Origin: an uncultured Bacteroidales bacterium
Lineage (GTDB): Bacteria > Bacteroidota > Bacteroidia > Bacteroidales > P3
Assembly (NCBI GenBank): GCA_947177845.1
Contig: CAMWVZ010000067.1
Span: forward strand, 1 to 5,916
Length of the DNA stretch: 5,916 nt
Direction: 5' to 3'
In this document: positions 1 to 5,916 of the stretch, piece after piece
Numbering within the stretch: the stretch's first letter is position 1
Layout of the letters: each line of letters opens with the position of its first letter
The notes under the pieces: model-generated
Database searches by the model: none
Told to the model about the DNA's origin: nothing
What the model saw: the letters and a program-made list of their open reading frames with translations, nothing else
Made by a program: the position numbers and the translations under genes

Positions 1-195
1 CTTCTTGGCGGAAGCGGCTTTTTTCGTCGAGGCGGCGGCTTTCTTCGTGCCCGTGGCGGCAGTTTTTTTCGCAGCCGTAGCCGTTTTCTTCGCCGTCGTG
101 GTCTTCTTCGTAGCCGCAGCGGTCTTCTTTACCGCCGGCTTCTTCGCAACCGTTGTCTTCTTTGCCGCCGTCGCTTTCTTGGCCGCGGCTTTCTT
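1..195 (-). repeat. Lys-Lys/Ala/Thr low-complexity repeat tail (H1-like) in the GH57 gene
   Basis: This stretch encodes residues 488-552, and the repeat still runs at the left edge. Eleven Lys-Lys doublets are separated by short blocks such as AAA, ATAA, TTVA, PAV, TAAAT, TTTA, TATAA and TAATGT, giving a doublet period of 5 to 8 residues. There are 22 Lys in 65 residues and about 14 Thr. There is one Pro and one Gly, and no acidic, aromatic or Cys residues. Such composition is typical of histone H1 C-terminal domains and of bacterial H1-like proteins, which are disordered and bind DNA non-specifically. On the DNA, the plus strand is correspondingly rich in cttctt and ttcttt runs with gcc/gcn spacers. 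Period and codons vary, so this is not a perfect tandem repeat. It is in frame with the GH57 domain with no stop between them. Confidence 0.88.
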
Positions 196-1656
196 CTCCT
201 TCTCCATTTCGGCTTTCACCTCCTTCACGGTGGCCTTCACCGCCTTCGTCACTTTCTTGCTTGCCTTGACAGCCTCTTTCTTGGCCTTTTCCAAAGCCAC
301 CTTACCTTTGGCAACCACTTCCTTGCCTTTGGTATTCTTCAATTCGTTCACCTTGCTTCCGGCTTCTTCCGCCATTTTTTTCAATTTGGCCGAAGCCACC
401 CGCCCTGTAGCCTTTACAGCGGCGATAAAGTCTTCTTTTTTCATAGTTCCGTTTTCGTTTAGCAGTCCTCCCTCTTCGAGACGTTCGAGGAAGTCGGACC
501 AAACATTCATATAATTGATGTAGGCATCGTAAGGAGAATCGTAGGGGTTGAGATAGCGGATGGAGGGACGGGCGGTGAAATACTTGGTGGACATGAAACT
601 GAGGTTCTCCACCCCCATAAGGAAGCGGAAATCCTTTTGCAGTTCCTCGTCCCCGCACACACGCATCACCTCGCAGACCCTACGCCAATTTTCCACCACA
701 TCCTTTTGCAACTCGTTGGCGTAAAGAGCGGTGAGATCCTTTTCCTCGTCGAGGTTCGACACCGTGAAAGGCACATACAAGGTGGGATAATCCTCTTTCA
801 GGCTGCAAAGTTTGGAGGGATTCACAAACACATAATCCGTATCGGAAACGATATGGTTCACAAGCGCTTCGAAAAATTCGAAGATACCGCTTCCCTCGTC
901 CTGAAATTCACCCAACACGCCATAATTCATATAGAGGGTGATATGGTCGTTGCCGTTCGTAACCCCGCGGTCCACTTGCATCCGCTCGATGAATTTCTCG
1001 GCGGTGAGAGGCCAGAAACCGCTGTTCCTGTCCGAGAAACGGAGCGAAATATCCTCGCTCAAGACACCGTCCCGCAAGATAATCTTCAATTTGGAGGTGG
1101 GATGCGAATAGAGCACGTGCGAACTCTTCCAGCCCAACACCGGCTTGGCGCCTTCGGTCATCACACCTGCAAAACCCATTTGCGCCACACTCTCCCCGAT
1201 TTCGTCATCGTAGAGCAAATGCGAACCGGCCAATACCGAGGGCTTCTGTCCGAACACCTCGGCCAAGCGCTCGCGGTGCAGTTTCACCTGCTTCTTCCAC
1301 AATTCCCGGTCTAAAATCGCCGTGGCGGAGCTGCTGTAATCGGTGGCCAGAAGCTCCACACCCTTGCGGGCGATGAGGCTCTTGAAATCGTCGAGCACTT
1401 CCGGCATATACCATTCCATTTGGTCCATCGAACAACCCGTAAACACAAACGAGAAGCCGAACTTGTCGCCATGTTTGTCCAACAGAGCGTTGAGCATGGC
1501 GTTGGCCCGATAGTAGGTGCGCTCCGAAAACCTCTTCAACAGATACTTGTTGCGATAGTCGTCGTAGTAGTTGTGCCTCTCCCCTATATCGAAGAAACGA
1601 TACGAGCGGAGATAGAACGGGTGGTGCACCTTGAAAACGATACTTACGGTATTCAT
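1..1656 (-). CDS. GH57 alpha-amylase-like protein, probably catalytically inactive, with histone H1-like Lys/Ala/Thr tail (3' end outside window)
   Basis: The frame starts at ATG 1656-1654 and stays open for 552 codons to base 1, so the C-terminus is missing. Residues 1 to about 397 are a GH57 domain. Seen in sequence: HHPFYLR (11-17, region 1, usually HQP); GVELLATDYSSS (99-110, region 2); VLAGSHLLYDDEIG (141-154, region 3), followed by MGF and TEGAKPVLGWKS; YMNYGVLGEFQ (242-252, region 4), then GIFEF; and a closing SPYDAYINYMNVWSDFLERL. Family knowledge: region 3 normally carries the nucleophile Glu, as in FRNTELIY, and region 4 the acid/base Asp, as in MDYETFGE. Here these positions are His146 and Asn244, so hydrolysis is unlikely and glucan binding or regulation more plausible. 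Residues 405-487 form a Lys/Ala/Glu helix-prone segment and 488-552 an acid-free KK-repeat tail. There is no signal peptide, so it is probably cytoplasmic. The start overlaps the upstream stop by 4 bp behind a strong Shine-Dalgarno sequence. The GH57 assignment is firm; function is unknown. Confidence 0.9.
   Translation of the reverse strand, partial: MNTVSIVFKVHHPFYLRSYRFFDIGERHNYYDDYRNKYLLKRFSERTYYRANAMLNALLDKHGDKFGFSFVFTGCSMDQMEWYMPEVLDDFKSLIARKGVELLATDYSSSATAILDRELWKKQVKLHRERLAEVFGQKPSVLAGSHLLYDDEIGESVAQMGFAGVMTEGAKPVLGWKSSHVLYSHPTSKLKIILRDGVLSEDISLRFSDRNSGFWPLTAEKFIERMQVDRGVTNGNDHITLYMNYGVLGEFQDEGSGIFEFFEALVNHIVSDTDYVFVNPSKLCSLKEDYPTLYVPFTVSNLDEEKDLTALYANELQKDVVENWRRVCEVMRVCGDEELQKDFRFLMGVENLSFMSTKYFTARPSIRYLNPYDSPYDAYINYMNVWSDFLERLEEGGLLNENGTMKKEDFIAAVKATGRVASAKLKKMAEEAGSKVNELKNTKGKEVVAKGKVALEKAKKEAVKASKKVTKAVKATVKEVKAEMEKEKKAAAKKATAAKKTTVAKKPAVKKTAAATKKTTTAKKTATAAKKTAATGTKKAAASTKKAASAKK
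196..444 (-). other. Lys/Ala/Glu helix-prone linker segment of the GH57 protein (residues 405-487)
   Basis: The 83 residues from Met405 contain 23 Lys, 1 Arg and 12 Asp/Glu, with Ala and Val at spaced positions (for example AAVKATGRVASAKLKKMAEE, then VALEKAKKEAVKASKKV). The pattern suggests long amphipathic helix, with hydrophobic residues spaced 3-4 apart and only two Gly-containing breaks (EEAGSK, NTKGKEVVAKGK). Segments like this occur in LEA-type proteins, phasins and the helical parts of H1-like proteins. I cannot tell which, if any, it is related to. It separates the folded GH57 domain from the purely basic repeat tail. Confidence 0.7.
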
Positions 1657-2936
1657 GATATAGCCTCCTTATAAACCTGTTTGATTTTCTCGGCCGCCGA
1701 ACTCCATTTGAGCTGCTGGGCATCGGCCGCGCCCATGCGGGCGAACGTCTGCGAAAGCGCGGGATAGTGCAACAGCCCGTAGATGGCGTCGGCCATGGCG
1801 TCCACATCCCAAAAATCCACCTTGAGCGCATGACTGAGGATTTCGCTCACGCCCGATTGTTTGGAAATCACCACGGGCACATTCGAACGCATGGCCTCCA
1901 AGGGCGAAATTCCGAAAGGCTCGGACACCGAGGGCATCACATACACACTGCTCATTCCATACATCCTGTCCACATCGGCACCTCGCAGAAAACCGGTGAA
2001 GTTGAAGCGGCGTCCCATGCCCAAGGCCGCCACACGGCGCACGATAGTATGCAGCATATCTCCCGAACCCGCCATGACGAAGCGCACGTCCTTGTCCTTT
2101 TCCATAACAAGGCGCGCGGCCTCCACAAAGTATTCCGGCCCCTTCTGATAGGTGACGCGTCCCAGAAAAGTCACAATCTTCCTGCGGCCGCGCGCCTTTT
2201 CGTCCATAGGCTCCTTGTCGGGCCCGGGCTCCACGGCGTTGTATACGGTGGTGACTTTGGCCGGGTCTATGCCGTAGCGCTTGATGACAATCTCGCGGGT
2301 GTAGTTGCTCACCGTGATGATTTTGTCGGCGGCGAGCATACCTTCGCGCTCGATACCGTAGACAATGGTGTTGACATTTTCGCCGGTACGGTCGTATTCG
2401 GTGGCGTGCACGTGAATCACAAGAGGCTTGCCGCTGGCTTTCTTGGCGGCGATGCCCGCACGGTAGGTGAGCCAGTCGTGGGCGTGAATCACATCGAAAT
2501 CATAACCCGTGGCCACTTTCACCGCCACCATGGCGAGGTTGTTCACCTCGTCCATCAGGTTGGCACGGTAGGCACCCGAAAAAGAATACTTGCGTTTGGA
2601 ATATATCTCGGTGTCGAAATGCGAAGCGCGTTTCAAGGCCTTTTCCAAACTGAAATACTGGTCTGTCCCCACATAAGGGATAAGGTTGGCTCCGGCTTGT
2701 ATATACGTGAGGTTCTTGAAAATCTCCTTGTAGAGAGGGTGGCGCAAATCCACTTCCACATCCGAGGCGTTGACCAGATGCGCCACGCCTTTGTCCTCGT
2801 CGCCATGCAGGGTGGGAGCCACGAAAATCACCTCTACGTTTTGAGCCAATAATCCCTTGCACATTCCGTAGCAGGCCGTGCCCAAGCCTCCCGAAATATG
2901 CGGAGGAAACTCCCAACCGAACATTAAAACCCTCAT
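1653..2936 (-). CDS. GT-B glycosyltransferase (GT4/GT5-like), probable glycogen synthase
   Basis: A complete 427-residue protein, likely cytoplasmic, that probably adds glucose from a nucleotide sugar to the ends of alpha-1,4-glucan chains. Seen in sequence: the N-terminal Rossmann domain opens with GWEFPPHISGGLG (7-19), where the GGL loop corresponds to the KxGGL sugar-nucleotide loop of glycogen synthases. HAHDW (151-155) and HVHATE (175-180) follow, typical of this superfamily. The C-terminal domain carries GRVTYQKG (259-266), whose Arg/Lys bind the donor phosphates, and SEPFGISPLEAM (338-349) with the E-x7-E pair Glu339 and Glu347. Length fits GT4-type enzymes and is shorter than classical GlgA (about 480). 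The start ATG 2936 lies 10 bases after the debranching-enzyme stop, and the motif lies so near the N-terminus that the start cannot be much later. Its 3' end overlaps the GH57 start. Donor (ADP- or UDP-glucose) and exact product are inferred from context. Confidence 0.92.
   Translation of the reverse strand: MRVLMFGWEFPPHISGGLGTACYGMCKGLLAQNVEVIFVAPTLHGDEDKGVAHLVNASDVEVDLRHPLYKEIFKNLTYIQAGANLIPYVGTDQYFSLEKALKRASHFDTEIYSKRKYSFSGAYRANLMDEVNNLAMVAVKVATGYDFDVIHAHDWLTYRAGIAAKKASGKPLVIHVHATEYDRTGENVNTIVYGIEREGMLAADKIITVSNYTREIVIKRYGIDPAKVTTVYNAVEPGPDKEPMDEKARGRRKIVTFLGRVTYQKGPEYFVEAARLVMEKDKDVRFVMAGSGDMLHTIVRRVAALGMGRRFNFTGFLRGADVDRMYGMSSVYVMPSVSEPFGISPLEAMRSNVPVVISKQSGVSEILSHALKVDFWDVDAMADAIYGLLHYPALSQTFARMGAADAQQLKWSSAAEKIKQVYKEAIS
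1657..1670 (-). promoter_or_regulatory. Shine-Dalgarno sequence for the GH57 start, inside the end of the glycosyltransferase gene
   Basis: On the minus strand AAGGAGG (1670-1664) sits 7 bases before ATG 1656-1654. It lies within the last codons of the glycosyltransferase (Tyr-Lys-Glu-Ala-Ile-Ser-stop), and the stop and start overlap as ATGA. This supports the chosen start and translational coupling. Bacteroidota genes generally rely little on Shine-Dalgarno pairing, and AAG GAG G also encodes Lys-Glu-Ala, so its role may be partly coincidental. Confidence 0.55.
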
Positions 2937-2946
2937 ATGCTAACTT

Positions 2947-4905
2947 TTAATTATTGTCAACCATTGCCTTCATGCGCAAAAGCTCCGCCACGCTCCATGC
3001 CTGACTGACGGCACCTTTGGCCGCATATCCGGGATCTCCGTCGTAGATTTCGGACACCGAACCCAAACACAACTCACCTAAAGCCGGTTCGAAATCTTCG
3101 TATAAACGTGCGGTCAACGCCCTGCCGCTCTCGCCGTATACCTTGATGCAGGCCTCGGCGAAGTGCCCCAGCATCCACGGCCACACCGTGCCTTGATGAT
3201 AGGCCATGTCGCGTTTGTCCTGATCGCCCCGATAAACGCCCTTGTAGCGCGAATCGGAGGGCGCGAGGGTACGCAGGCCGCGCGGCGTGAGCAAAAACGT
3301 GCGGACGGTGTCCACCACCAACTGCCCCACCTTCTCGCTCACGGGCGAATAGGGCATAGAAACGGCTATAATCTGATTGGGGCGTATGCTCCAGTCGCGG
3401 ATGCCGTTCTTGACGGTGTCGGCCAGATATCCTTTTTCCTTATCCCAAAACGTCTGTTTGAAAGTGGCGGGAAACTGCTCCATGCGGGGCTCCCATGTCT
3501 TGACAAAATCCGTTTTCCTACCCTTGCCGCAGGCCTTCTCGGCCTCGATGGCGAACATCACGGCGTTATACCAAAGGGCATTGATTTCCACATCCGCTCC
3601 GTCGCGGGGCGTAACGGGTTTTCCTCCCACCACGGCATCCATCCATGTGAGGGCGAAACCGTCCCTGCCGGCATAAATCAGTCCGTCTTCCCCCATTCCT
3701 ATTCCGTAGGGCGAGCCCTGTCCCGAAGCGTAGTTCTCTATCACCTGCTTCACCGCATCGCCGAATTCCTGCCAAACGGCCTTCATATCGCCCGTATGCA
3801 AGACATATTGCTGCAAGGCCCATACGAACCACAGCGGCGCATCCACCGAATTATAGGCCGAGGCTTCGCCGTAGCCCACATTGGGAAACAGCCCGCCCAC
3901 CTGATCCTTGAGCATGGCGCGCATCACAGCCAAGAAGTCGTCTTCCCTGCCCGTGCAGAGCGTCAGGCCGGGCAAGGCGATAAAGGTATCCCGTCCCCAG
4001 CTTCCGAACCACGGGTAGCCCGCCATAACCTGCAGGCGTTTTTCCTTGCGCACCAAAAACGAGGCGGCGGCAGCCTTGAGACAGTTTTCCGAAGAATCCA
4101 AGGGAATGAGCGCCTGCACGCCTTGCTTGAAAAGTTTTTCGGGGTCGTCGCTTTTCTTGAGCGGGGAAAGTCCGGCGCAGAAATACACCGACTCTCCCGG
4201 TTTGAGTTGCATACAGAACGTACCGGGAGTGAAAAGGTCTTCCCGATAAGGATAGCCGCGTTCTTCCTCGCAGGCATATTCCACCTGATGATACCAATCG
4301 GGACGGACTTCCATGCGGCAAGGCACCGAGACTTGCAGATAGAGGTCGGAGAAACCGGGATACATACAGCATTTGATGCCTTTCTCCACAAACTGGGCCT
4401 GCGTGCAGGCGCTGTCGTTGCACACGGTAAGCTGATGCGCGTTGCGGAAAGCAAGGAAAGGACGAATCTCGAGCGAAGTTTCGGAATGGGCGTCCACCAG
4501 CGTATATTTGAGGAAAAGCCGGTTTTCGGTGGGGTGCATCAGAAGTTCCTTGGTGAGCACCACGCCGCCCACATGATAGGTCCACACGGGGTGGGTGCGG
4601 TATTCGAACCGCTCGATATATTTATGCCCTTTGGGTTCGAACACGCCGCCTTGGTATTTCTTCACGCCGAGATGAAAATCCCGCTCGCGTTGCATCACGG
4701 TCTCTTCCACCGAAGAAAGCAACACGAAGTTATCTTGACTCAACGCGGGTTGGGCGCAGACAAACAGCCCGTGATATTTGCGGCTGTTGCAACCCGCCAG
4801 CGTGGAGGAAGCATAGGAACCGTTTTGCGAGACGCAAACAAACTCCTTGTTTAGCGAATCTTCCAAATTGGAAAGACGGTTTTTATCGAAATCGAAAATC
4901 TCCAT
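2947..4905 (-). CDS. Glycogen debranching enzyme, amylo-alpha-1,6-glucosidase (GH133-type)
   Basis: A complete 652-residue protein that should hydrolyse alpha-1,6 branch-point glucose in glycogen or limit dextrins in the cytoplasm. Seen in sequence: the N-terminal beta domain has the family signature SSTLAGCNSRKYHGLFV (33-49). The (alpha/alpha)6-barrel domain from about residue 275 has GYPWFGSWGRDTFIALPG (296-313), APLWFVWALQQY (356-367), LTWMDA (419-424), VEINALWYN (439-447), RPNQIIAVS (508-516), YHQGTVWPWMLGHF (569-582) and SEIYDGDPGYAAKGAVSQAW (618-637). Family knowledge: these match the archaeal/bacterial single-activity debranching enzymes that lack the 4-alpha-glucanotransferase half of the eukaryotic protein. 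Glu619 is a plausible catalytic acid, judged from its distance to the C-terminus; this is inference. All expected motifs are present, so it should be active. ATG 4905 lies 4 bases after the upstream stop. No promoter is visible in that gap. The glycosyltransferase gene follows 10 bases downstream. Confidence 0.95.
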   Translation of the reverse strand: MEIFDFDKNRLSNLEDSLNKEFVCVSQNGSYASSTLAGCNSRKYHGLFVCAQPALSQDNFVLLSSVEETVMQRERDFHLGVKKYQGGVFEPKGHKYIERFEYRTHPVWTYHVGGVVLTKELLMHPTENRLFLKYTLVDAHSETSLEIRPFLAFRNAHQLTVCNDSACTQAQFVEKGIKCCMYPGFSDLYLQVSVPCRMEVRPDWYHQVEYACEEERGYPYREDLFTPGTFCMQLKPGESVYFCAGLSPLKKSDDPEKLFKQGVQALIPLDSSENCLKAAAASFLVRKEKRLQVMAGYPWFGSWGRDTFIALPGLTLCTGREDDFLAVMRAMLKDQVGGLFPNVGYGEASAYNSVDAPLWFVWALQQYVLHTGDMKAVWQEFGDAVKQVIENYASGQGSPYGIGMGEDGLIYAGRDGFALTWMDAVVGGKPVTPRDGADVEINALWYNAVMFAIEAEKACGKGRKTDFVKTWEPRMEQFPATFKQTFWDKEKGYLADTVKNGIRDWSIRPNQIIAVSMPYSPVSEKVGQLVVDTVRTFLLTPRGLRTLAPSDSRYKGVYRGDQDKRDMAYHQGTVWPWMLGHFAEACIKVYGESGRALTARLYEDFEPALGELCLGSVSEIYDGDPGYAAKGAVSQAWSVAELLRMKAMVDNN

Positions 4906-4909
4906 AATC

Positions 4910-5916
4910 TTACCGTATCACAAGTTTCATTGTCACCGTTCTGCCGTTCGTCAACACATGCACCATATAGACGCCGCTGCGGTCGAGAGACAGACCGTGT
5001 ACACCGGGCGTCATTTCCTTGCGCAGGACAAGCCGGCCCGTCATATCATATATCGCCACGGTACCGGCATAGGTCATCTGCAGGTTGAACGCGCCGACCG
5101 AGGGGTTGGGATAGACCGACACACCGGCTTCCCTCGCCTCTTCTTCGTTGTCCAAAGTGGCGGTATAGACATATTTGTAGTCCGAAAACTTCTCGATAGT
5201 GGCGGCGGCACTGTCATACACCGCACTCACGCGATATTCGTATTCGCTTTTCTCTCTCGACAGATTGACATCCGTATATTCAAGACCCTTCAACAAGGCT
5301 TCGTTGACTCTTTCACCGTCGCGATACACATGGAAACCTGTCAATTTGAGGCCGTCGCTCGTGGTCTTCCGCGCATAAGCGGGGGCTTCGGCACCACGGT
5401 CGGAAAGGTTCAGCACAGCATTCATCGTCATCACTTTTCCGGCTATATACGCTTGGGGATCGGGTGCGGAAGCCGCCGCTTCAATATCCCGTTGCCGCAC
5501 CACCAAAGCATTGATACAAAGGTTTGCATCTACACCCAGACGATTCAGATTGTCGAATTGTTCGCCATTTCCCGAAATCAGGTCGGAATACTGAGGCTTG
5601 CCCGGACCGGCGTCGTAGACAAATACGCTGTTCACCTCTTCGGGATTGTAGGCTACCGCATAACCCACCCCGATTTCATATTCCTGTTTCATGCGGTAGG
5701 CCTTGGTGAAATAGCTGCGAATCCACTCCCATGCCGAAAAACGACCGTCGAAAGGTTGCACATGCACCAATATGTCATCCACATAAATCAACGTACGGAT
5801 ATTCTGCACCTGTGTGGTTCCCAGCATGAATTCCACGCCCACTAAATAGAGGTCTTCGCTAAATTTGGCCATATCGTCGGCATCCCAACCGATAGCGCAA
5901 TATACCTCCGAAGCAT
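4910..5916 (-). CDS. Secreted multidomain protein with T9SS C-terminal sorting domain (5' part outside window)
   Basis: The reading frame is open to the right edge, leaving 334 visible C-terminal residues and a TAA at 4912-4910. Met at 5872 is internal, because the same frame continues upstream as SEVYCAIGWDADD. Domains in order: residues 1 to about 140 form a beta-rich module (AIGWDADDMAKF near the start, VDDILVHVQPFD, YEIGVGYAV, VFVYDAGPGKPQYSDLI, LGVDANLCINALV), of the kind repeated in large surface proteins and peptidases of Bacteroidales. About 180-255 is a fibronectin-III-like module (GFHVYRDGERVN, then YEYRVSAVYDS). The last 70 residues are a type-A sorting domain. The protein should cross the inner membrane by Sec, cross the outer membrane through the type IX system, and end up anchored or released. 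The catalytic or binding part, if any, lies outside the window, so function is unknown. Its stop is 4 bases from the debranching-enzyme start. Confidence 0.85.
   Translation of the reverse strand, partial: ASEVYCAIGWDADDMAKFSEDLYLVGVEFMLGTTQVQNIRTLIYVDDILVHVQPFDGRFSAWEWIRSYFTKAYRMKQEYEIGVGYAVAYNPEEVNSVFVYDAGPGKPQYSDLISGNGEQFDNLNRLGVDANLCINALVVRQRDIEAAASAPDPQAYIAGKVMTMNAVLNLSDRGAEAPAYARKTTSDGLKLTGFHVYRDGERVNEALLKGLEYTDVNLSREKSEYEYRVSAVYDSAAATIEKFSDYKYVYTATLDNEEEAREAGVSVYPNPSVGAFNLQMTYAGTVAIYDMTGRLVLRKEMTPGVHGLSLDRSGVYMVHVLTNGRTVTMKLVIR
4913..5122 (-). other. Type IX secretion C-terminal sorting domain (Por secretion tail, type A)
   Basis: The last 70 residues begin VSVYPNPSVGAFNL, continue VAIYDMTGRLVLRKEM and LDRSGVYMVHVL, and end TVTMKLVIR. 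This is the standard pattern of the domain: YPNP, then an I-YD-GR-V strand pair, then GVY-V-V, then a basic K-(hydrophobic)-R/K ending. It directs passage through the T9SS and is normally cleaved at the surface. The match is very clear and implies that the host genome encodes a T9SS. Confidence 0.93.

Noticed and set aside
1..195. CRISPR array or non-coding tandem repeat
   Set aside because: Spacing is irregular at 5-8 codons, there are no constant repeats with unique spacers, and the frame is maintained as coding sequence.
397..450. EF-hand or dockerin-like loop at LLNENGTMKKEDF in the GH57 protein
   Set aside because: The Asn/Gly spacing is suggestive, but the first loop positions are Leu and there is no paired second loop.
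5..514. Plus-strand open frame encoding a Phe/Ala/Val-rich, seemingly membrane-spanning protein
   Set aside because: It is the complement of the Lys/Ala/Thr repeat: AAG/AAA codons read backwards give Leu/Phe-type codons. The minus frame is continuous with a recognisable GH57 domain, so the apparent hydrophobic protein is a shadow.
637..1314. Plus-strand open frame of 225 codons opposite the GH57 gene
   Set aside because: It has no recognisable motif and is His/Arg-rich in the manner of antisense translations. The minus frame here carries the GH57 regions 3 and 4.
1205..1831. Minus-strand open frame of 208 codons spanning the glycosyltransferase/GH57 junction
   Set aside because: It runs out of frame through two genes whose motifs are intact in other frames, and its Arg-rich composition is typical of a shadow frame.
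1767..2852. Long plus-strand open frame of 361 codons
   Set aside because: It is antisense to the glycosyltransferase, whose sugar-nucleotide and E-x7-E motifs are complete. The antisense product is His/Val/Gly-rich and without domain signatures.
2937..2946. Promoter or terminator between the debranching enzyme and glycosyltransferase genes
   Set aside because: The gap is only 10 bases, without an inverted repeat or a -7/-33 type promoter. Co-transcription is the simpler reading.
3163..4854. Very long plus-strand open frame of 563 codons
   Set aside because: It is antisense to the debranching enzyme, which has every family motif. Long antisense frames are common opposite GC-rich genes with biased codon use.
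4847..5845. Plus-strand open frame of 332 codons
   Set aside because: It is antisense to the T9SS-tailed protein, whose sorting domain is unmistakable.

Overview
The window looks like chromosomal DNA from a Bacteroidales bacterium. The strongest evidence is a C-terminal type IX secretion (T9SS) sorting domain at the right-hand side. The other pointer is a trio of glycogen genes in the order debranching enzyme, GT-B glycosyltransferase, GH57 protein, an arrangement familiar to me from Bacteroides and relatives. The sequence does not fix the genus.

Four genes lie on the minus strand and fill almost the whole window, so transcription runs right to left. From 5916 to 4910 is the 3' part of a secreted multidomain protein with a repeat/adhesin-like domain, a fibronectin-III-like domain and a T9SS tail. 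Four bases later comes an amylo-alpha-1,6-glucosidase (GH133-type glycogen debranching enzyme, 4905-2947). Ten bases later comes a GT4/GT5-like glycosyltransferase, probably a glycogen synthase (2936-1653). Its stop overlaps by 4 bp (ATGA) the start of a GH57 alpha-amylase-like protein (1656 to the left edge), which stays open to base 1. The gaps are too short for independent terminators, so I read the last three genes as one translationally coupled operon. The secreted-protein gene may be co-transcribed with it.

The three intracellular proteins point to cytoplasmic glycogen handling: the glycosyltransferase would extend chains, the debranching enzyme would remove branches, and the GH57 protein belongs to an alpha-glucan-acting family. 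None shows a signal peptide.

The most notable object is the GH57 protein. I translated it by hand across 552 codons without meeting a stop. At both positions that carry the GH57 catalytic pair it has substitutions (His146 for Glu, Asn244 for Asp), so it is probably a non-catalytic glucan-binding relative. After the GH57 domain (about residue 400) it continues into an 83-residue Lys/Ala/Glu helical segment. That leads into at least 65 residues of acid-free Lys-Lys/Ala/Thr repeats resembling the tail of histone H1. A dead glucan-binding domain joined to a DNA-binding-like tail resembles the logic of the PHA-granule phasin PhaF, and suggests a possible glycogen-granule to nucleoid tether. That role is inference only.

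I see no RNA genes, mobile elements, CRISPR arrays, clear promoters or terminators, and no gene-free stretch longer than 10 bases.
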